A stretch of 64,000 nt of DNA, taken from NCBI GenBank assembly GCA_937896885.1, contig CALBNX010000040.1, positions 1 to 64,000 of the forward strand. The letters are read 5' to 3'. The notes under the pieces are model-generated. The model made no database searches. It saw only the letters and a list, made by a program, of their open reading frames with translations, and was not told the origin of the DNA. The translations under genes were made by a program, and so were the position numbers. Shown piece after piece: positions 8,487 to 16,337 of the stretch (within the stretch, counting starts at the first letter, position 1; the number at the start of each line of letters is the position of its first letter). Source of the DNA: an uncultured Clostridia bacterium (GTDB taxonomy: Bacteria > Bacillota > Clostridia > Oscillospirales > Acutalibacteraceae).

Positions 8487-8648
8487 CTATTTGTTTTCGG
8501 CCTTCATTTTAAATGTTGCACATCTTGTGTCGTCACAACAGCAAGCGTTCTGTGTGCCTACCTTAATTCCGTCTGCGGTGCAGTTCATATGACCGTCATT
8601 GTAAGTGCAATGGTATGCGTCGCAGGTGATGTTTCTGTTCTTATCCAT
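8487..8648 (-). CDS. DUF1540 cysteine-rich mini-protein
   Basis: A 53-residue protein that is easily missed because it is short. It starts at ATG (8648 on the - strand) behind a near-perfect AAAGGAGG site 8 bases upstream and ends at TAG. The sequence follows the DUF1540 plan: ITCDAYHCTYND, then a cysteine in MNCTADGIKVG, then a C-terminal cluster ACCCDDTRCATF. Seven cysteines in 53 residues suggest metal binding or disulfides. DUF1540 proteins are common in spore-forming Firmicutes and have no assigned function. It converges on thrC and is divergent from the metallophosphoesterase gene. Confidence 0.85.
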   Translation of the reverse strand: MDKNRNITCDAYHCTYNDGHMNCTADGIKVGTQNACCCDDTRCATFKMKAENK

Positions 8649-8716
8649 CTCGTTAACCTCCTTTCAGATATATTTTTTGAAAGAAAAACTTGATTATTCA
8701 TAGGAGATTTTACTTT

Positions 8717-9409
8717 ATGTCTGTTTACGCAATTGGCGATACTCATCTTTCCTTTTCTGTAGATAAACCAATGGATATTTTCAAAGGTTGGGATGATTAT
8801 GCTCTTCGCCTTGAAAACAATTGGCAAAGACTTGTTTCAACCGAAGATACAGTTATAATAAATGGCGATATTTCCTGGGCAATGAGCCTTGAGGAAGCAG
8901 AAAAGGATTTTGAATTTTTAAACAGACTTAACGGAACAAAAATTATCTCAAAGGGTAATCACGATTATTGGTGGAATACTGTAACAAAAATGGAAAAGTT
9001 TTTCAAAGAAAAAGGCTTTGATACTTTGAAAATTCTTCATAATAACGCTTATAGAGTTGGCAATATCTCAATTGCAGGCTCTCGCGGTTGGTTCTTTGAT
9101 GCAGAAAAAGAAAATGTTGATAAAATTATGGCTCGCGAGTGCGCTCGTCTTCAGCGTTCAATTGACGAGGCTAAAAAGCTCGGCGGTGAAACTGTGGTTT
9201 TTCTTCACTATCCGCCCGTAAGTCTTACAAAAGATTGTGACCCGATTTTTGATGTGCTTAAGAAAAATGAAATAAGCCGTTGCTATTACGGTCATCTTCA
9301 CGGCGGTGCTACAAAACTTGCCGTTAATGGCGAAAAAAATGGTGTGAATTTTCGACTTATTTCTGCCGATTACCTTGAATTTTGTCCTTTCCTTATCAGT
9401 TTAGACTGA
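8717..9409 (+). CDS. Calcineurin-like metallophosphoesterase
   Basis: Predicted dinuclear-metal phosphohydrolase of 230 residues. All five blocks of the fold are present in order: GDTH (D8, H10), GDISW (D51), GNHDYWW (N81, H82), FLHYPP and GHLHGG. The substrate is unknown; relatives act on nucleotides, phosphoproteins or nucleic acids. ATG 8717 was chosen because AGGAG lies about 10 bases upstream; a longer frame from 8690 translates that site. The gene stands alone, divergent from the DUF1540 gene, and tig follows after 147 bases from its own promoter. Confidence 0.88.
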   Translation: MSVYAIGDTHLSFSVDKPMDIFKGWDDYALRLENNWQRLVSTEDTVIINGDISWAMSLEEAEKDFEFLNRLNGTKIISKGNHDYWWNTVTKMEKFFKEKGFDTLKILHNNAYRVGNISIAGSRGWFFDAEKENVDKIMARECARLQRSIDEAKKLGGETVVFLHYPPVSLTKDCDPIFDVLKKNEISRCYYGHLHGGATKLAVNGEKNGVNFRLISADYLEFCPFLISLD

Positions 9410-9468
9410 TTTTGCGTCAAAATACCTCGGTTTTTCTTAAATGTTAAAGAAAAAACTTAAGGAAAATA

Positions 9469-9497
9469 TTGTATTTAATTTTTTTCTGTGATATAAT
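9469..9497 (+). promoter_or_regulatory. Sigma-A promoter for tig
   Basis: TTGTAT at 9469-9474 and a perfect TATAAT at 9492-9497 with a 17-base spacer, 60 bases before the trigger factor start. No CIRCE or CtsR-type heat-shock operator was seen around it. Confidence 0.65.
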
Positions 9498-9556
9498 ATC
9501 GTGAATATTGCGGCAAAACAAATGCAGTAAACAATGATATTCAGGAGGAATATTTA

Positions 9557-10963
9557 ATGTTAAAGTCAACAAACAATGTAGAAAAGAATGTCTTTGAGCT
9601 TGAAATCGCCATCGACGGTGAAAAGTTTGAGGCTGCTGTTCAGAAAGCTTACCTCAAGCAGAGAAAAGATATCGTCATCAAGGGTTTCAGAAAGGGTAAA
9701 GCACCCAGAAACTTTATTGAAAGAATTTACGGCGAAGGCGTTTTCTATGAAGATGCTCTCGAAATCCTTTATCCCGAGGTAGTAAGTGAAGCAATCACAG
9801 AGTCAGGTCTTGACGTTGTTGGTATGCCTTTTGACCTCGATGTTCCCGAAATCGGCAAAAACGGTGTTGAGCTTGTTCTCAAGGTTACAGTTAAGCCCGA
9901 AGCAAAGCTTGGCGAGTATAAGGGACTTAAGGCTACAAAGCCCTCAACTAAGGTTTCAGCTGACGAAGTAAAGACAGAGCTTGCAAGAATGCAGGAGCAG
10001 AACTCAAGAATGGTTGACGCAAGTGACCGTGCAGTTAAGAACGGCGATACAACTGTTATCGACTTTGAAGGCTTTGTTGACGGCGTTGCATTTGACGGCG
10101 GTAAGGCTGAAAAATATGAGCTTGTTATCGGTAGCGGTTCATTCATTCCCGGCTTTGAAGACCAGATTATCGGCCACAAGGTTGACGAGGAATTCGATGT
10201 AAATGTTACTTTCCCTGCAGAATATCAAGAAAACCTTGCTTCTAAAGATGCTGTTTTCAAGATTAAGCTTCACGAAATCAGAGTTAAAGAGCTTCCCGCA
10301 CTTGACGATGACTTCGCAAAGGATGTAAGTGAATTCGATACACTTGACGAGCTTAAAAAGAGCGTTAAGGCTCAGCTTGAAGAACACAAAAAGGCTGACG
10401 CTGACAATAAAGTAACTAACGACCTTCTTGAAGAAGTTGTTAAGGGTGTAGAAGTTGAAATCCCCGAGGTTATGGTTGAAGAAGCAATCGACAACATCGT
10501 TAATGATTTCAATTACAGACTTCAGGCTCAGGGCTTAAACCTTGACACATACCTTATGTACACAGGTATGGAAATGAAGGCATTCAGAGACGGTTATAAA
10601 GAAAATGCAGAATCTCAGGTGAAACTCTCTCTTGCTCTTGAAGCAATTATCAAGGCAGAGGGTATTGAAGCTACTGAAGATGAGCTCAATGAAGAATATG
10701 ATAAGCTTGCAAAGACATACAATATGGATGTTGAGCAGATTAAAAAGGCTATCGGTGCTGATGCACTTTCTGGCGACATCAAGTCAAGAAAAGCAATTGA
10801 GCTTGTTAAGGCTAACGCAGTTGTAACAGAAGAAAAGAAGACAGCTGCTAAAAAGCCTGCTGCAAAGAAAAAGGCAGATGCTGAGGGGGAAGAGCCCGCA
10901 GAAAAGCCTGCAAAGAAGCCCGCAGCCAAGAAAACAACAAAGAAAAAGGCTGACGAGGAATAA
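9557..10963 (+). CDS. tig: Trigger factor with lysine/alanine-rich C-terminal tail
   Basis: Ribosome-bound chaperone and peptidyl-prolyl isomerase that meets nascent chains at the exit tunnel. Domains in order: an N-terminal ribosome-binding domain with the signature GFRKGKAPR at residues 43-51, an FKBP-type isomerase domain (about 155-245, including FEGFVDGVAFDGG and FIPGFEDQIIG), then the helical C-terminal chaperone domain. The protein is 468 residues, longer than the usual 430 or so, because residues 425-468 form a low-complexity tail with 15 lysines and 11 alanines in 44 residues, resembling histone H1. CAGGAGG precedes ATG 9557. It heads the conserved tig-clpP-clpX order. Confidence 0.97.
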   Translation: MLKSTNNVEKNVFELEIAIDGEKFEAAVQKAYLKQRKDIVIKGFRKGKAPRNFIERIYGEGVFYEDALEILYPEVVSEAITESGLDVVGMPFDLDVPEIGKNGVELVLKVTVKPEAKLGEYKGLKATKPSTKVSADEVKTELARMQEQNSRMVDASDRAVKNGDTTVIDFEGFVDGVAFDGGKAEKYELVIGSGSFIPGFEDQIIGHKVDEEFDVNVTFPAEYQENLASKDAVFKIKLHEIRVKELPALDDDFAKDVSEFDTLDELKKSVKAQLEEHKKADADNKVTNDLLEEVVKGVEVEIPEVMVEEAIDNIVNDFNYRLQAQGLNLDTYLMYTGMEMKAFRDGYKENAESQVKLSLALEAIIKAEGIEATEDELNEEYDKLAKTYNMDVEQIKKAIGADALSGDIKSRKAIELVKANAVVTEEKKTAAKKPAAKKKADAEGEEPAEKPAKKPAAKKTTKKKADEE

Positions 10964-10996
10964 TTATCAGTAAATAATTATATGTATAAGCGTTGA

Positions 10997-11026
10997 AGAA
11001 TTGTCCAATAATCAAAGGGCGATTCT
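10997..11026 (+). terminator. Hairpin between tig and clpP, possible partial terminator
   Basis: AGAATTGTCC (10997-11006) can pair fully, with two G-U pairs, to GGGCGATTCT (11017-11026) across a 10-base loop; a T-rich stretch follows but no solid T run. It may reduce read-through from tig into clpP, or protect the tig 3' end. Its role is inference. Confidence 0.35.
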
Positions 11027-11060
11027 TTAATGCTTTTAAGGATTTTAAGGAGGTTATATT

Positions 11061-11642
11061 ATGGCACTTGTTCCATATGTTGTTGAACAGACAAACAGAG
11101 GGGAAAGACAGTACGATATTTTCTCAAGACTTTTAAATGACAGAATTATCGTTTTGTCAGATGAGGTTAATGATGCAACAGCTTCTCTTGTAGTAGCACA
11201 GTTGCTTTATCTTGAAGGACAGGACAGCGAAAAAGACATAAGCCTTTATATCAACAGCCCCGGCGGCTCAGTTTCAGCAGGCCTTGCAATTTACGATACA
11301 ATGCAGTACATCAAATGTGATGTTTCAACTATTTGTATGGGTATGGCGGCAAGTATGGGCGCATTTTTGTTATCCTCCGGTGCAAAGGGCAAAAGATATG
11401 CTCTTCCAAATAGCGAAATTATGATTCACCAGCCTCTTGGCGGTGCTCAGGGTCAGGCATCTGACATTAAAATTGCGGCTGAGCATATTCTTCGCACAAG
11501 AGAAAAGCTTAACAAAATCCTTGCTGAAAATACAGGTAAGCCTATTGAACAGATTGCTCTTGATACAGAGCGCGATAATTGGCTTTCAGCACAAGAGGCA
11601 ATGGATTATGGTATTGTAGATAAGGTTTTCTACAAGAGATAA
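11061..11642 (+). CDS. clpP: ATP-dependent Clp protease proteolytic subunit
   Basis: Serine protease subunit that forms the double-ring chamber fed by ClpX or ClpC. The 193-residue protein is full length. The catalytic triad is visible as S98 in GMAASMGAF, H123 in MIHQPLGG and D172 in RDNWLS. The substrate-binding INSPGGSV loop is at 65-72. AAGGAGG lies 8 bases before ATG 11061. clpX follows after 11 bases. No CtsR box was found upstream, so heat-shock control by that route is not supported. Codon use here still resembles tig and differs from clpX next door. Confidence 0.97.
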   Translation: MALVPYVVEQTNRGERQYDIFSRLLNDRIIVLSDEVNDATASLVVAQLLYLEGQDSEKDISLYINSPGGSVSAGLAIYDTMQYIKCDVSTICMGMAASMGAFLLSSGAKGKRYALPNSEIMIHQPLGGAQGQASDIKIAAEHILRTREKLNKILAENTGKPIEQIALDTERDNWLSAQEAMDYGIVDKVFYKR

Positions 11643-11653
11643 GGAGCTAACTT

Positions 11654-12964
11654 ATGGCTAGAGAAAACGATAAAGAAAGAAATGTGAGATGTTCTTTCTG
11701 CGGAAAGACACAGGAACAAGTTGAAAAACTTATTGCTGGGCCTGGCGTATATATCTGTGACGAGTGTATTGAACTCTGTATGGGCATTATAGATGAGAAT
11801 GCCGACAGAAGTTATAAACCATCAGGCAAAAAAGTTAAACTTGAAGAAAAGGTTTTACCAAAACCACAAGATATTAAGGCAAAACTTGATGAATATGTTG
11901 TTGGTCAGGATGAAGCTAAAAAAGCTTTGAGCGTAGCGGTTTATAATCATTATAAAAGAATTTATCATGGTTGCGATACTGATGTTGAAATCCAAAAGAG
12001 TAATGTTGTTCTTTTAGGACCAACTGGTGTAGGTAAAACAGTGCTAGCGCAAACTCTTGCAAAAATTATTGATGTTCCTTTTGCTATTGCTGATGCTACA
12101 ACTCTTACTGAAGCAGGTTATGTTGGTGAAGATGTTGAAAATATTCTTTTAAGACTTATTCAAGCTGCTGATTTTGATGTTGAAAAAGCAGAGCGTGGAA
12201 TTATCTATGTTGATGAAATTGATAAGATTGCAAGAAAGAGTGAGAATCCTTCAATTACACGTGATGTTAGTGGAGAAGGCGTCCAACAAGCACTTTTGAA
12301 AATACTTGAAGGAACTGTTTCAAATGTACCACCACAGGGTGGCAGAAAACATCCACAACAAGAATTTATTCAGATTGATACTTCAAATATTCTCTTTATT
12401 TGTGGTGGCGCTTTTGATGGTATCGAGAAAATAGTTGAAAAGCGCACAGGCAATTCTGCTCTTGGTTTTGGTGCAGAGATTAAAAATAAAGCAGAACTTG
12501 AACTTGAAGATGTGTATTCAAAAGTAATTGCACAAGATTTGGTTAAATTCGGCCTTATTCCTGAACTTGTTGGCCGTGTTCCTGTTATAACAGCGTTACA
12601 ACAACTTTCAAAAGAAGATTTAATTCGAATTCTTTTAGAACCAAAAAACGCATTGTTAAAGCAGTTTAAGGCATTGTTCCAGATGGATGATGTTGAACTT
12701 GAATTTACAGATGATGCATTGGTTGCAATTGCTGAGAAAACTCTTGAAAAGAAAACAGGTGCTCGTGGGCTTCGTGGTATTATGGAATCTGTTTTGATGC
12801 CAATTATGTATGAAACACCATCAGAGCACACTATTTCGAAAGTTATAATTACTCGTGATTGCGTTGAAAATGGTGCTGAACCAGAAATTCTTCGTGACGA
12901 AAACAGAAAACCCAATATTTTAACTTCAAAGAATATTGGTAAAACAAATAAAAAAGCAATATAA
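11654..12964 (+). CDS. clpX: ATP-dependent Clp protease ATP-binding subunit ClpX
   Basis: AAA+ unfoldase that recognises tagged substrates and threads them into ClpP. The 436-residue protein has an N-terminal four-cysteine zinc domain (C13, C16, C35, C38), Walker A GPTGVGKT at 122-129, Walker B IIYVDEID at 183-190 and the sensor regions ending in KKTGARGLRGIME. AAGGAG precedes ATG 11654. It is the third gene of tig-clpP-clpX, and a hairpin terminator follows within 10 bases. Only one of its 17 proline codons is CCC, against 10 of 14 in tig, marking a sudden change in codon preference inside one operon. Confidence 0.97.
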   Translation: MARENDKERNVRCSFCGKTQEQVEKLIAGPGVYICDECIELCMGIIDENADRSYKPSGKKVKLEEKVLPKPQDIKAKLDEYVVGQDEAKKALSVAVYNHYKRIYHGCDTDVEIQKSNVVLLGPTGVGKTVLAQTLAKIIDVPFAIADATTLTEAGYVGEDVENILLRLIQAADFDVEKAERGIIYVDEIDKIARKSENPSITRDVSGEGVQQALLKILEGTVSNVPPQGGRKHPQQEFIQIDTSNILFICGGAFDGIEKIVEKRTGNSALGFGAEIKNKAELELEDVYSKVIAQDLVKFGLIPELVGRVPVITALQQLSKEDLIRILLEPKNALLKQFKALFQMDDVELEFTDDALVAIAEKTLEKKTGARGLRGIMESVLMPIMYETPSEHTISKVIITRDCVENGAEPEILRDENRKPNILTSKNIGKTNKKAI

Positions 12965-12971
12965 TATAAAA

Positions 12972-12999
12972 AGCCACGGTTTTTCCGTGGCTTATATCT
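12972..12999 (+). terminator. Terminator after clpX
   Basis: AGCCACGG (12972-12979) and CCGTGGCT (12985-12992) form an 8-bp stem with a TTTTT loop, followed by a short T-rich tail. The tail is weak, so some read-through into the EamA gene is possible. Confidence 0.65.
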
Positions 13000-13012
13000 T
13001 GTAGGTGTGAAG

Positions 13013-13924
13013 ATGAAAGATAAAATTAAATCAACAGCACTTTTGTTTCTAACAGCAATAATATGGGGCTTTGCATTCGTTGCACAGAGAGTGGGTGCAG
13101 ATTATGTAGGTGCCTTTACTTTTAACGGAATACGTTTTTTGCTCGGCGCAATTTCACTCATACCAGTTATTCTGATATTTGAAAAAGAGAAATTTGATAA
13201 AGAAAAGTTTAAAAATACAGTGGTTATAGGTGTTCTTGCGGGTGTAATTCTTTTTATTGCATCATCCTTACAACAATTTGGGGTTGTCTTTACGGGAAGT
13301 GCAGGTAAAGCGGGATTTTTGACAGGACTTTACATAGTTTTAGTGCCACTTATCCGATTTGTTATGGGTAAAAAAACAAGTATTCTCACATTCTTTGGTG
13401 CAATTTTTGCTGTTGTTGGATTATTTTTCTTGTGTATGACAGGGGATAAAATAGCTTTTGGTATTGGTGATGTTGTGCTTATAATCGGTGCAGTTTTCTG
13501 GGCTGCACATATTTTGGTTATTGATAGGTTTGTGAATATAGTCAGCGCATTGAAATTTAGTATGGTTCAGTTTTTAACTTGTGGCATACTTGGAATTGTA
13601 TTTGCACTATTCACTGAATCTATAGATTTTTCTTCAATAAAATCAGCAGGAATTCCTATTCTATATGGTGGATTAATGTCTGTTGGTGTAGCATATACTT
13701 GTCAAATTTTAGGGCAAAAAAAAGCTGACCCAACGTTTGCATCAATTATTTTTTCAACTGAATCTGTTTTCAGTGCGATTGGTGGGGCACTGATTCTTCA
13801 CGAAATGATGAGCGGCAGAGGTTATTTCGGTTGTGTTTTAATTTTTATTGGAATTATTCTTTCTCAAATTACAGTTAACGATATAAAAAACATTGGAAAA
13901 AAACACAAAGAAAATGCTAATTGA
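13013..13924 (+). CDS. EamA/DMT-family permease
   Basis: Integral membrane protein of 303 residues with about ten hydrophobic spans in two tandem EamA-type halves of five. The first half opens with FLTAIIWGFAFVAQRVG, the typical family start, and the second with VVLIIGAVFWAAHILVIDR. DMT permeases export or import amino acids, nucleosides or other small metabolites; the substrate here cannot be predicted. ATG 13013 fits AGGTG five bases upstream; a GTG at 13007 lies inside that site. It lies alone between clpX and the sugar transferase gene, which has its own promoter. Confidence 0.88.
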   Translation: MKDKIKSTALLFLTAIIWGFAFVAQRVGADYVGAFTFNGIRFLLGAISLIPVILIFEKEKFDKEKFKNTVVIGVLAGVILFIASSLQQFGVVFTGSAGKAGFLTGLYIVLVPLIRFVMGKKTSILTFFGAIFAVVGLFFLCMTGDKIAFGIGDVVLIIGAVFWAAHILVIDRFVNIVSALKFSMVQFLTCGILGIVFALFTESIDFSSIKSAGIPILYGGLMSVGVAYTCQILGQKKADPTFASIIFSTESVFSAIGGALILHEMMSGRGYFGCVLIFIGIILSQITVNDIKNIGKKHKENAN

Positions 13925-13972
13925 ATTGGGAAAGATAAAAATGACACAATTATTACAGTATTATGTAAAATA

Positions 13973-14001
13973 TTGACAAATAAATGCGTTTAAAGTAAAA
14001 T
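13973..14001 (+). promoter_or_regulatory. Strong sigma-A promoter for the sugar transferase gene
   Basis: A perfect TTGACA at 13973-13978, a 17-base spacer and TAAAAT at 13996-14001, 35 bases before the start codon. One of the best-matching promoters in the window. Confidence 0.75.
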
Positions 14002-14036
14002 GTCGTTAATATATGATAGTCCTTGTGGAGGCAAAT

Positions 14037-15410
14037 ATGGGTTTATTAAATAAATTTCAGAAGACTGTTGTATTTCTTTTAAAATCAACATTATATGTAT
14101 TACTGACTGGCACATTTTTTGTTGTTTTTGGTACAAAATTTGAATGGATTTTGCACCCATCAAGAACAGCTGCTGTTACATTTGTTACTTTTTGTGTTGT
14201 TGAAGCAGCACTTATAGCGGTCTATGGTGGATATTTAATTGGACGTCTTAAGAGCAAACCGATTGTTATGTCAATTTCATTGGCAACTCTCATAACTGAT
14301 GTGGTTACACATTTACAACTGTGCATTATGAATGTAAATGAAAACAATAATTCACATTTTGTTTACGAAGCACCACATTTACTTGTGTTAATAATGGTGA
14401 TTCAAATATCTATTATTATTTTGTTTGCTTATTTTGGTAATTATGTTTATTTTACTATTAATTCACCAGAAAAGTGTTGCGTTATCACAAGCTCACTCGA
14501 ATCATTGAATAGTATTATGCCGAAAATTGTGAAGTATAAGAAGCAATACAATGTTACTGAAATGGTTCATTATTCTTCAAAGGATGTATTTGACATTATT
14601 AATGAGCATGATACAATTTTCCTTTATGATATTCCTGCAAAAGAGAAGATACTTTTAAATGAGTATTGTTATGCAAAAAATAAGAATATTTATTACAATT
14701 TTGAAATGAACGATGTTGTTATGTTGGGTGCAAAAGCTGCAGTGCTTGACGATAAACCACTTGTATCCGCAGTTGTTCGTGATTTGACTTTAGAACAAAA
14801 AGTTGTAAAACGTACGATGGATATTCTTATTTCAGGTATTGGATTACTTGTTTTGAGTCCAGTTATGCTTGTTTGTGCTGCTCTTATCAAACTTGAAGAC
14901 GGTGGACATGTGTTCTTCCGTCAAACAAGAGCTACAAAAGGTGGCAAACTCTTTAAGGTTTATAAATTCCGCACAATGAAAGAAGCTGGCAGTATTAACA
15001 AGTCAGTAACTTCTGATGATGATAGAATTACGAAGGTTGGTAAATATCTTCGTAAGTTTAGAATTGATGAATTGCCACAGCTTATTAATATCATTAAGGG
15101 TGAAATGAGTGTTGTTGGTCCGCGCCCAGAGATGATTGAAAATGTTGATAAATATACAGAAGACCTTCCAGAGTTTGCTTATCGTCTTAGAGTAAAAGGT
15201 GGGTTGACTGGTTATGCGCAAATAGCTGGAAAATATAATACATCACCCAAAGACAAACTTGTTCTTGACTTGATGTATATTGAAAAATATAGTTTATGGC
15301 TTGATTTTAAACTTATTCTTCAAACCGTTACTGTTTTATTGAAAGCATCAGATAGCACAGAAGCATTTGGTGAAGGCGAGTTTAAATATCATTTTACAAG
15401 AGAAGATTAA
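14037..15410 (+). CDS. Initiating sugar-phosphate transferase (bacterial sugar transferase family)
   Basis: Polyisoprenyl-phosphate hexose-1-phosphate transferase of the WbaP/CpsE type, which starts assembly of a surface polysaccharide on the lipid carrier. The 457-residue protein has several N-terminal membrane spans (roughly residues 15-140), a middle nucleotide-binding-like region, and a C-terminal bacterial sugar transferase domain from about residue 258. That domain carries KRTMDI, FFRQTRATKGGKLF, KFRTMKE, RIDELPQLINI, GEMSVVGPRPE and GLTGYAQ. ATG 14037 follows GGAGG with good spacing; a longer frame from 14013 would translate that site. No other glycosyltransferase is adjacent, so the polysaccharide genes lie elsewhere. 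The gene has its own promoter and terminator. Confidence 0.92.
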   Translation: MGLLNKFQKTVVFLLKSTLYVLLTGTFFVVFGTKFEWILHPSRTAAVTFVTFCVVEAALIAVYGGYLIGRLKSKPIVMSISLATLITDVVTHLQLCIMNVNENNNSHFVYEAPHLLVLIMVIQISIIILFAYFGNYVYFTINSPEKCCVITSSLESLNSIMPKIVKYKKQYNVTEMVHYSSKDVFDIINEHDTIFLYDIPAKEKILLNEYCYAKNKNIYYNFEMNDVVMLGAKAAVLDDKPLVSAVVRDLTLEQKVVKRTMDILISGIGLLVLSPVMLVCAALIKLEDGGHVFFRQTRATKGGKLFKVYKFRTMKEAGSINKSVTSDDDRITKVGKYLRKFRIDELPQLINIIKGEMSVVGPRPEMIENVDKYTEDLPEFAYRLRVKGGLTGYAQIAGKYNTSPKDKLVLDLMYIEKYSLWLDFKLILQTVTVLLKASDSTEAFGEGEFKYHFTRED

Positions 15411-15416
15411 TAAAAA

Positions 15417-15440
15417 AGAGCTTCGAGGAAGCTCTTTTTT
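15417..15440 (+). terminator. Terminator after the sugar transferase gene
   Basis: AGAGCTTC (15417-15424), loop GAG, GAAGCTCT (15428-15435), then a T run. A canonical intrinsic terminator. Confidence 0.9.
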
Positions 15441-15451
15441 GTTTAATAATA

Positions 15452-15480
15452 TTGTTTATGATATGAAAATGTGGTATACT
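15452..15480 (+). promoter_or_regulatory. Sigma-A promoter for the envelope/folate gene run
   Basis: TTGTTT at 15452-15457 and TATACT at 15475-15480 with a 17-base spacer, 27 bases before the first gene of a run of seven closely spaced genes. Confidence 0.55.
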
Positions 15481-15506
15481 AAATAAAATTATTTTTTGGA
15501 GTTAAA

Positions 15507-16328
15507 ATGTTTAAGAATAATAATCTTTTTGATAAAAAATCATCAACTAAATCAAATAAATACTTTATAATTGCGTTCGCTCTTTTCATATTTGTTTTAG
15601 CAGTTGTTTCTGTTGTTATGTTTATGCGCTCTATTGATTTTAATATTGATAATCTTACGGGAAAAACAACAACTGAACCAATTGAAAACACAGAAAGCGG
15701 TGTGCAAAACAGCATAACACTGTCACAATTAACTACTAAATCAAAAATCCTTTTGATTTGTGAAAAAGATAGTAATCTTGATTTTGTTTGTTTGGTTGAT
15801 ACAGATTTTGAGAAATCATATATGAATGTTTCTTGTTATGATGACAGTGATTTAGCTGGTGAAAACACAACCTTTGAAGAGATTTATGCAGAAAAATCTG
15901 TTGATGGGATTACAGAGGTTTTAAGTGCTCGCTTTAATAGTCAAATTGAAAAGTATATTGTGTGTAGCAGAACACAGTTGTGTGATATTCTATCGCTTTT
16001 TGCTGATATTTCAATAAATGTATCAAAAGCAATTGATTATCATTCATTTGATTTTAATCTTGAATTAAAAGAAGGTAAACAAGTTTTGTCAGATGATTAT
16101 ATTATGAAATATCTTGTTATTAGCGATAACCATACTCGTTCAAGTATTATTTGTGATATTTTGAATTCAATTTTAATTCCAAGATATACTGAAAACTCAC
16201 AAGAGCTATTTACAAAGTTTGTTAATAACTGTAAAACCAATATTTCTGTAATTGATTATTCTGAAAAAATAAAAGATTTAATTGTTTATTCAAAATCAGA
16301 AGATAAGTTTTTTCCTACAGTCAAATAG
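15507..16328 (+). CDS. Degenerate LCP (LytR-CpsA-Psr)-like membrane protein
   Basis: A 273-residue protein with a short cytoplasmic N-terminus, one membrane span (about residues 19-40) and an extracellular domain. The domain follows the order of an LCP domain: a strand ILLICEKD, a segment FVCLVDTDFEKSYMNVS, a helix ending in EVLSARFNSQIEKYIV, then ISINVSKAIDY and FNLELKEGKQVLSDDYIMKYL. LCP enzymes attach secondary wall polymers to peptidoglycan. The arginine-rich catalytic motifs that bind the pyrophosphate are not recognisable, so it may be a non-catalytic relative. GGAG precedes ATG 15507. Next comes a secreted transglutaminase gene after 9 bases. The fold assignment is inference from pattern. 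Confidence 0.5.
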   Translation: MFKNNNLFDKKSSTKSNKYFIIAFALFIFVLAVVSVVMFMRSIDFNIDNLTGKTTTEPIENTESGVQNSITLSQLTTKSKILLICEKDSNLDFVCLVDTDFEKSYMNVSCYDDSDLAGENTTFEEIYAEKSVDGITEVLSARFNSQIEKYIVCSRTQLCDILSLFADISINVSKAIDYHSFDFNLELKEGKQVLSDDYIMKYLVISDNHTRSSIICDILNSILIPRYTENSQELFTKFVNNCKTNISVIDYSEKIKDLIVYSKSEDKFFPTVK

Positions 16329-16337
16329 GGTGATAAT

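Noticed and set aside
8484..8693. A + strand open frame opposite the DUF1540 gene
   Set aside because: No start signal, and the reverse strand has a strong ribosome binding site and a protein family match.
9430..9456. GTTTTTCTT / AAGAAAAAAC inverted repeat after the metallophosphoesterase gene
   Set aside because: Only A-T rich pairing with a bulge and no T run after it; not convincing as a terminator.
9769..10179. A 136-codon reverse-strand open frame inside tig
   Set aside because: Shadow of the biased codon use of trigger factor; no start signal and no recognisable protein.
12370..12915. A 181-codon reverse-strand open frame inside clpX
   Set aside because: It lies wholly within the clpX coding sequence, is serine-rich low-complexity in translation, has no ribosome binding site, and the + strand protein is unambiguous.
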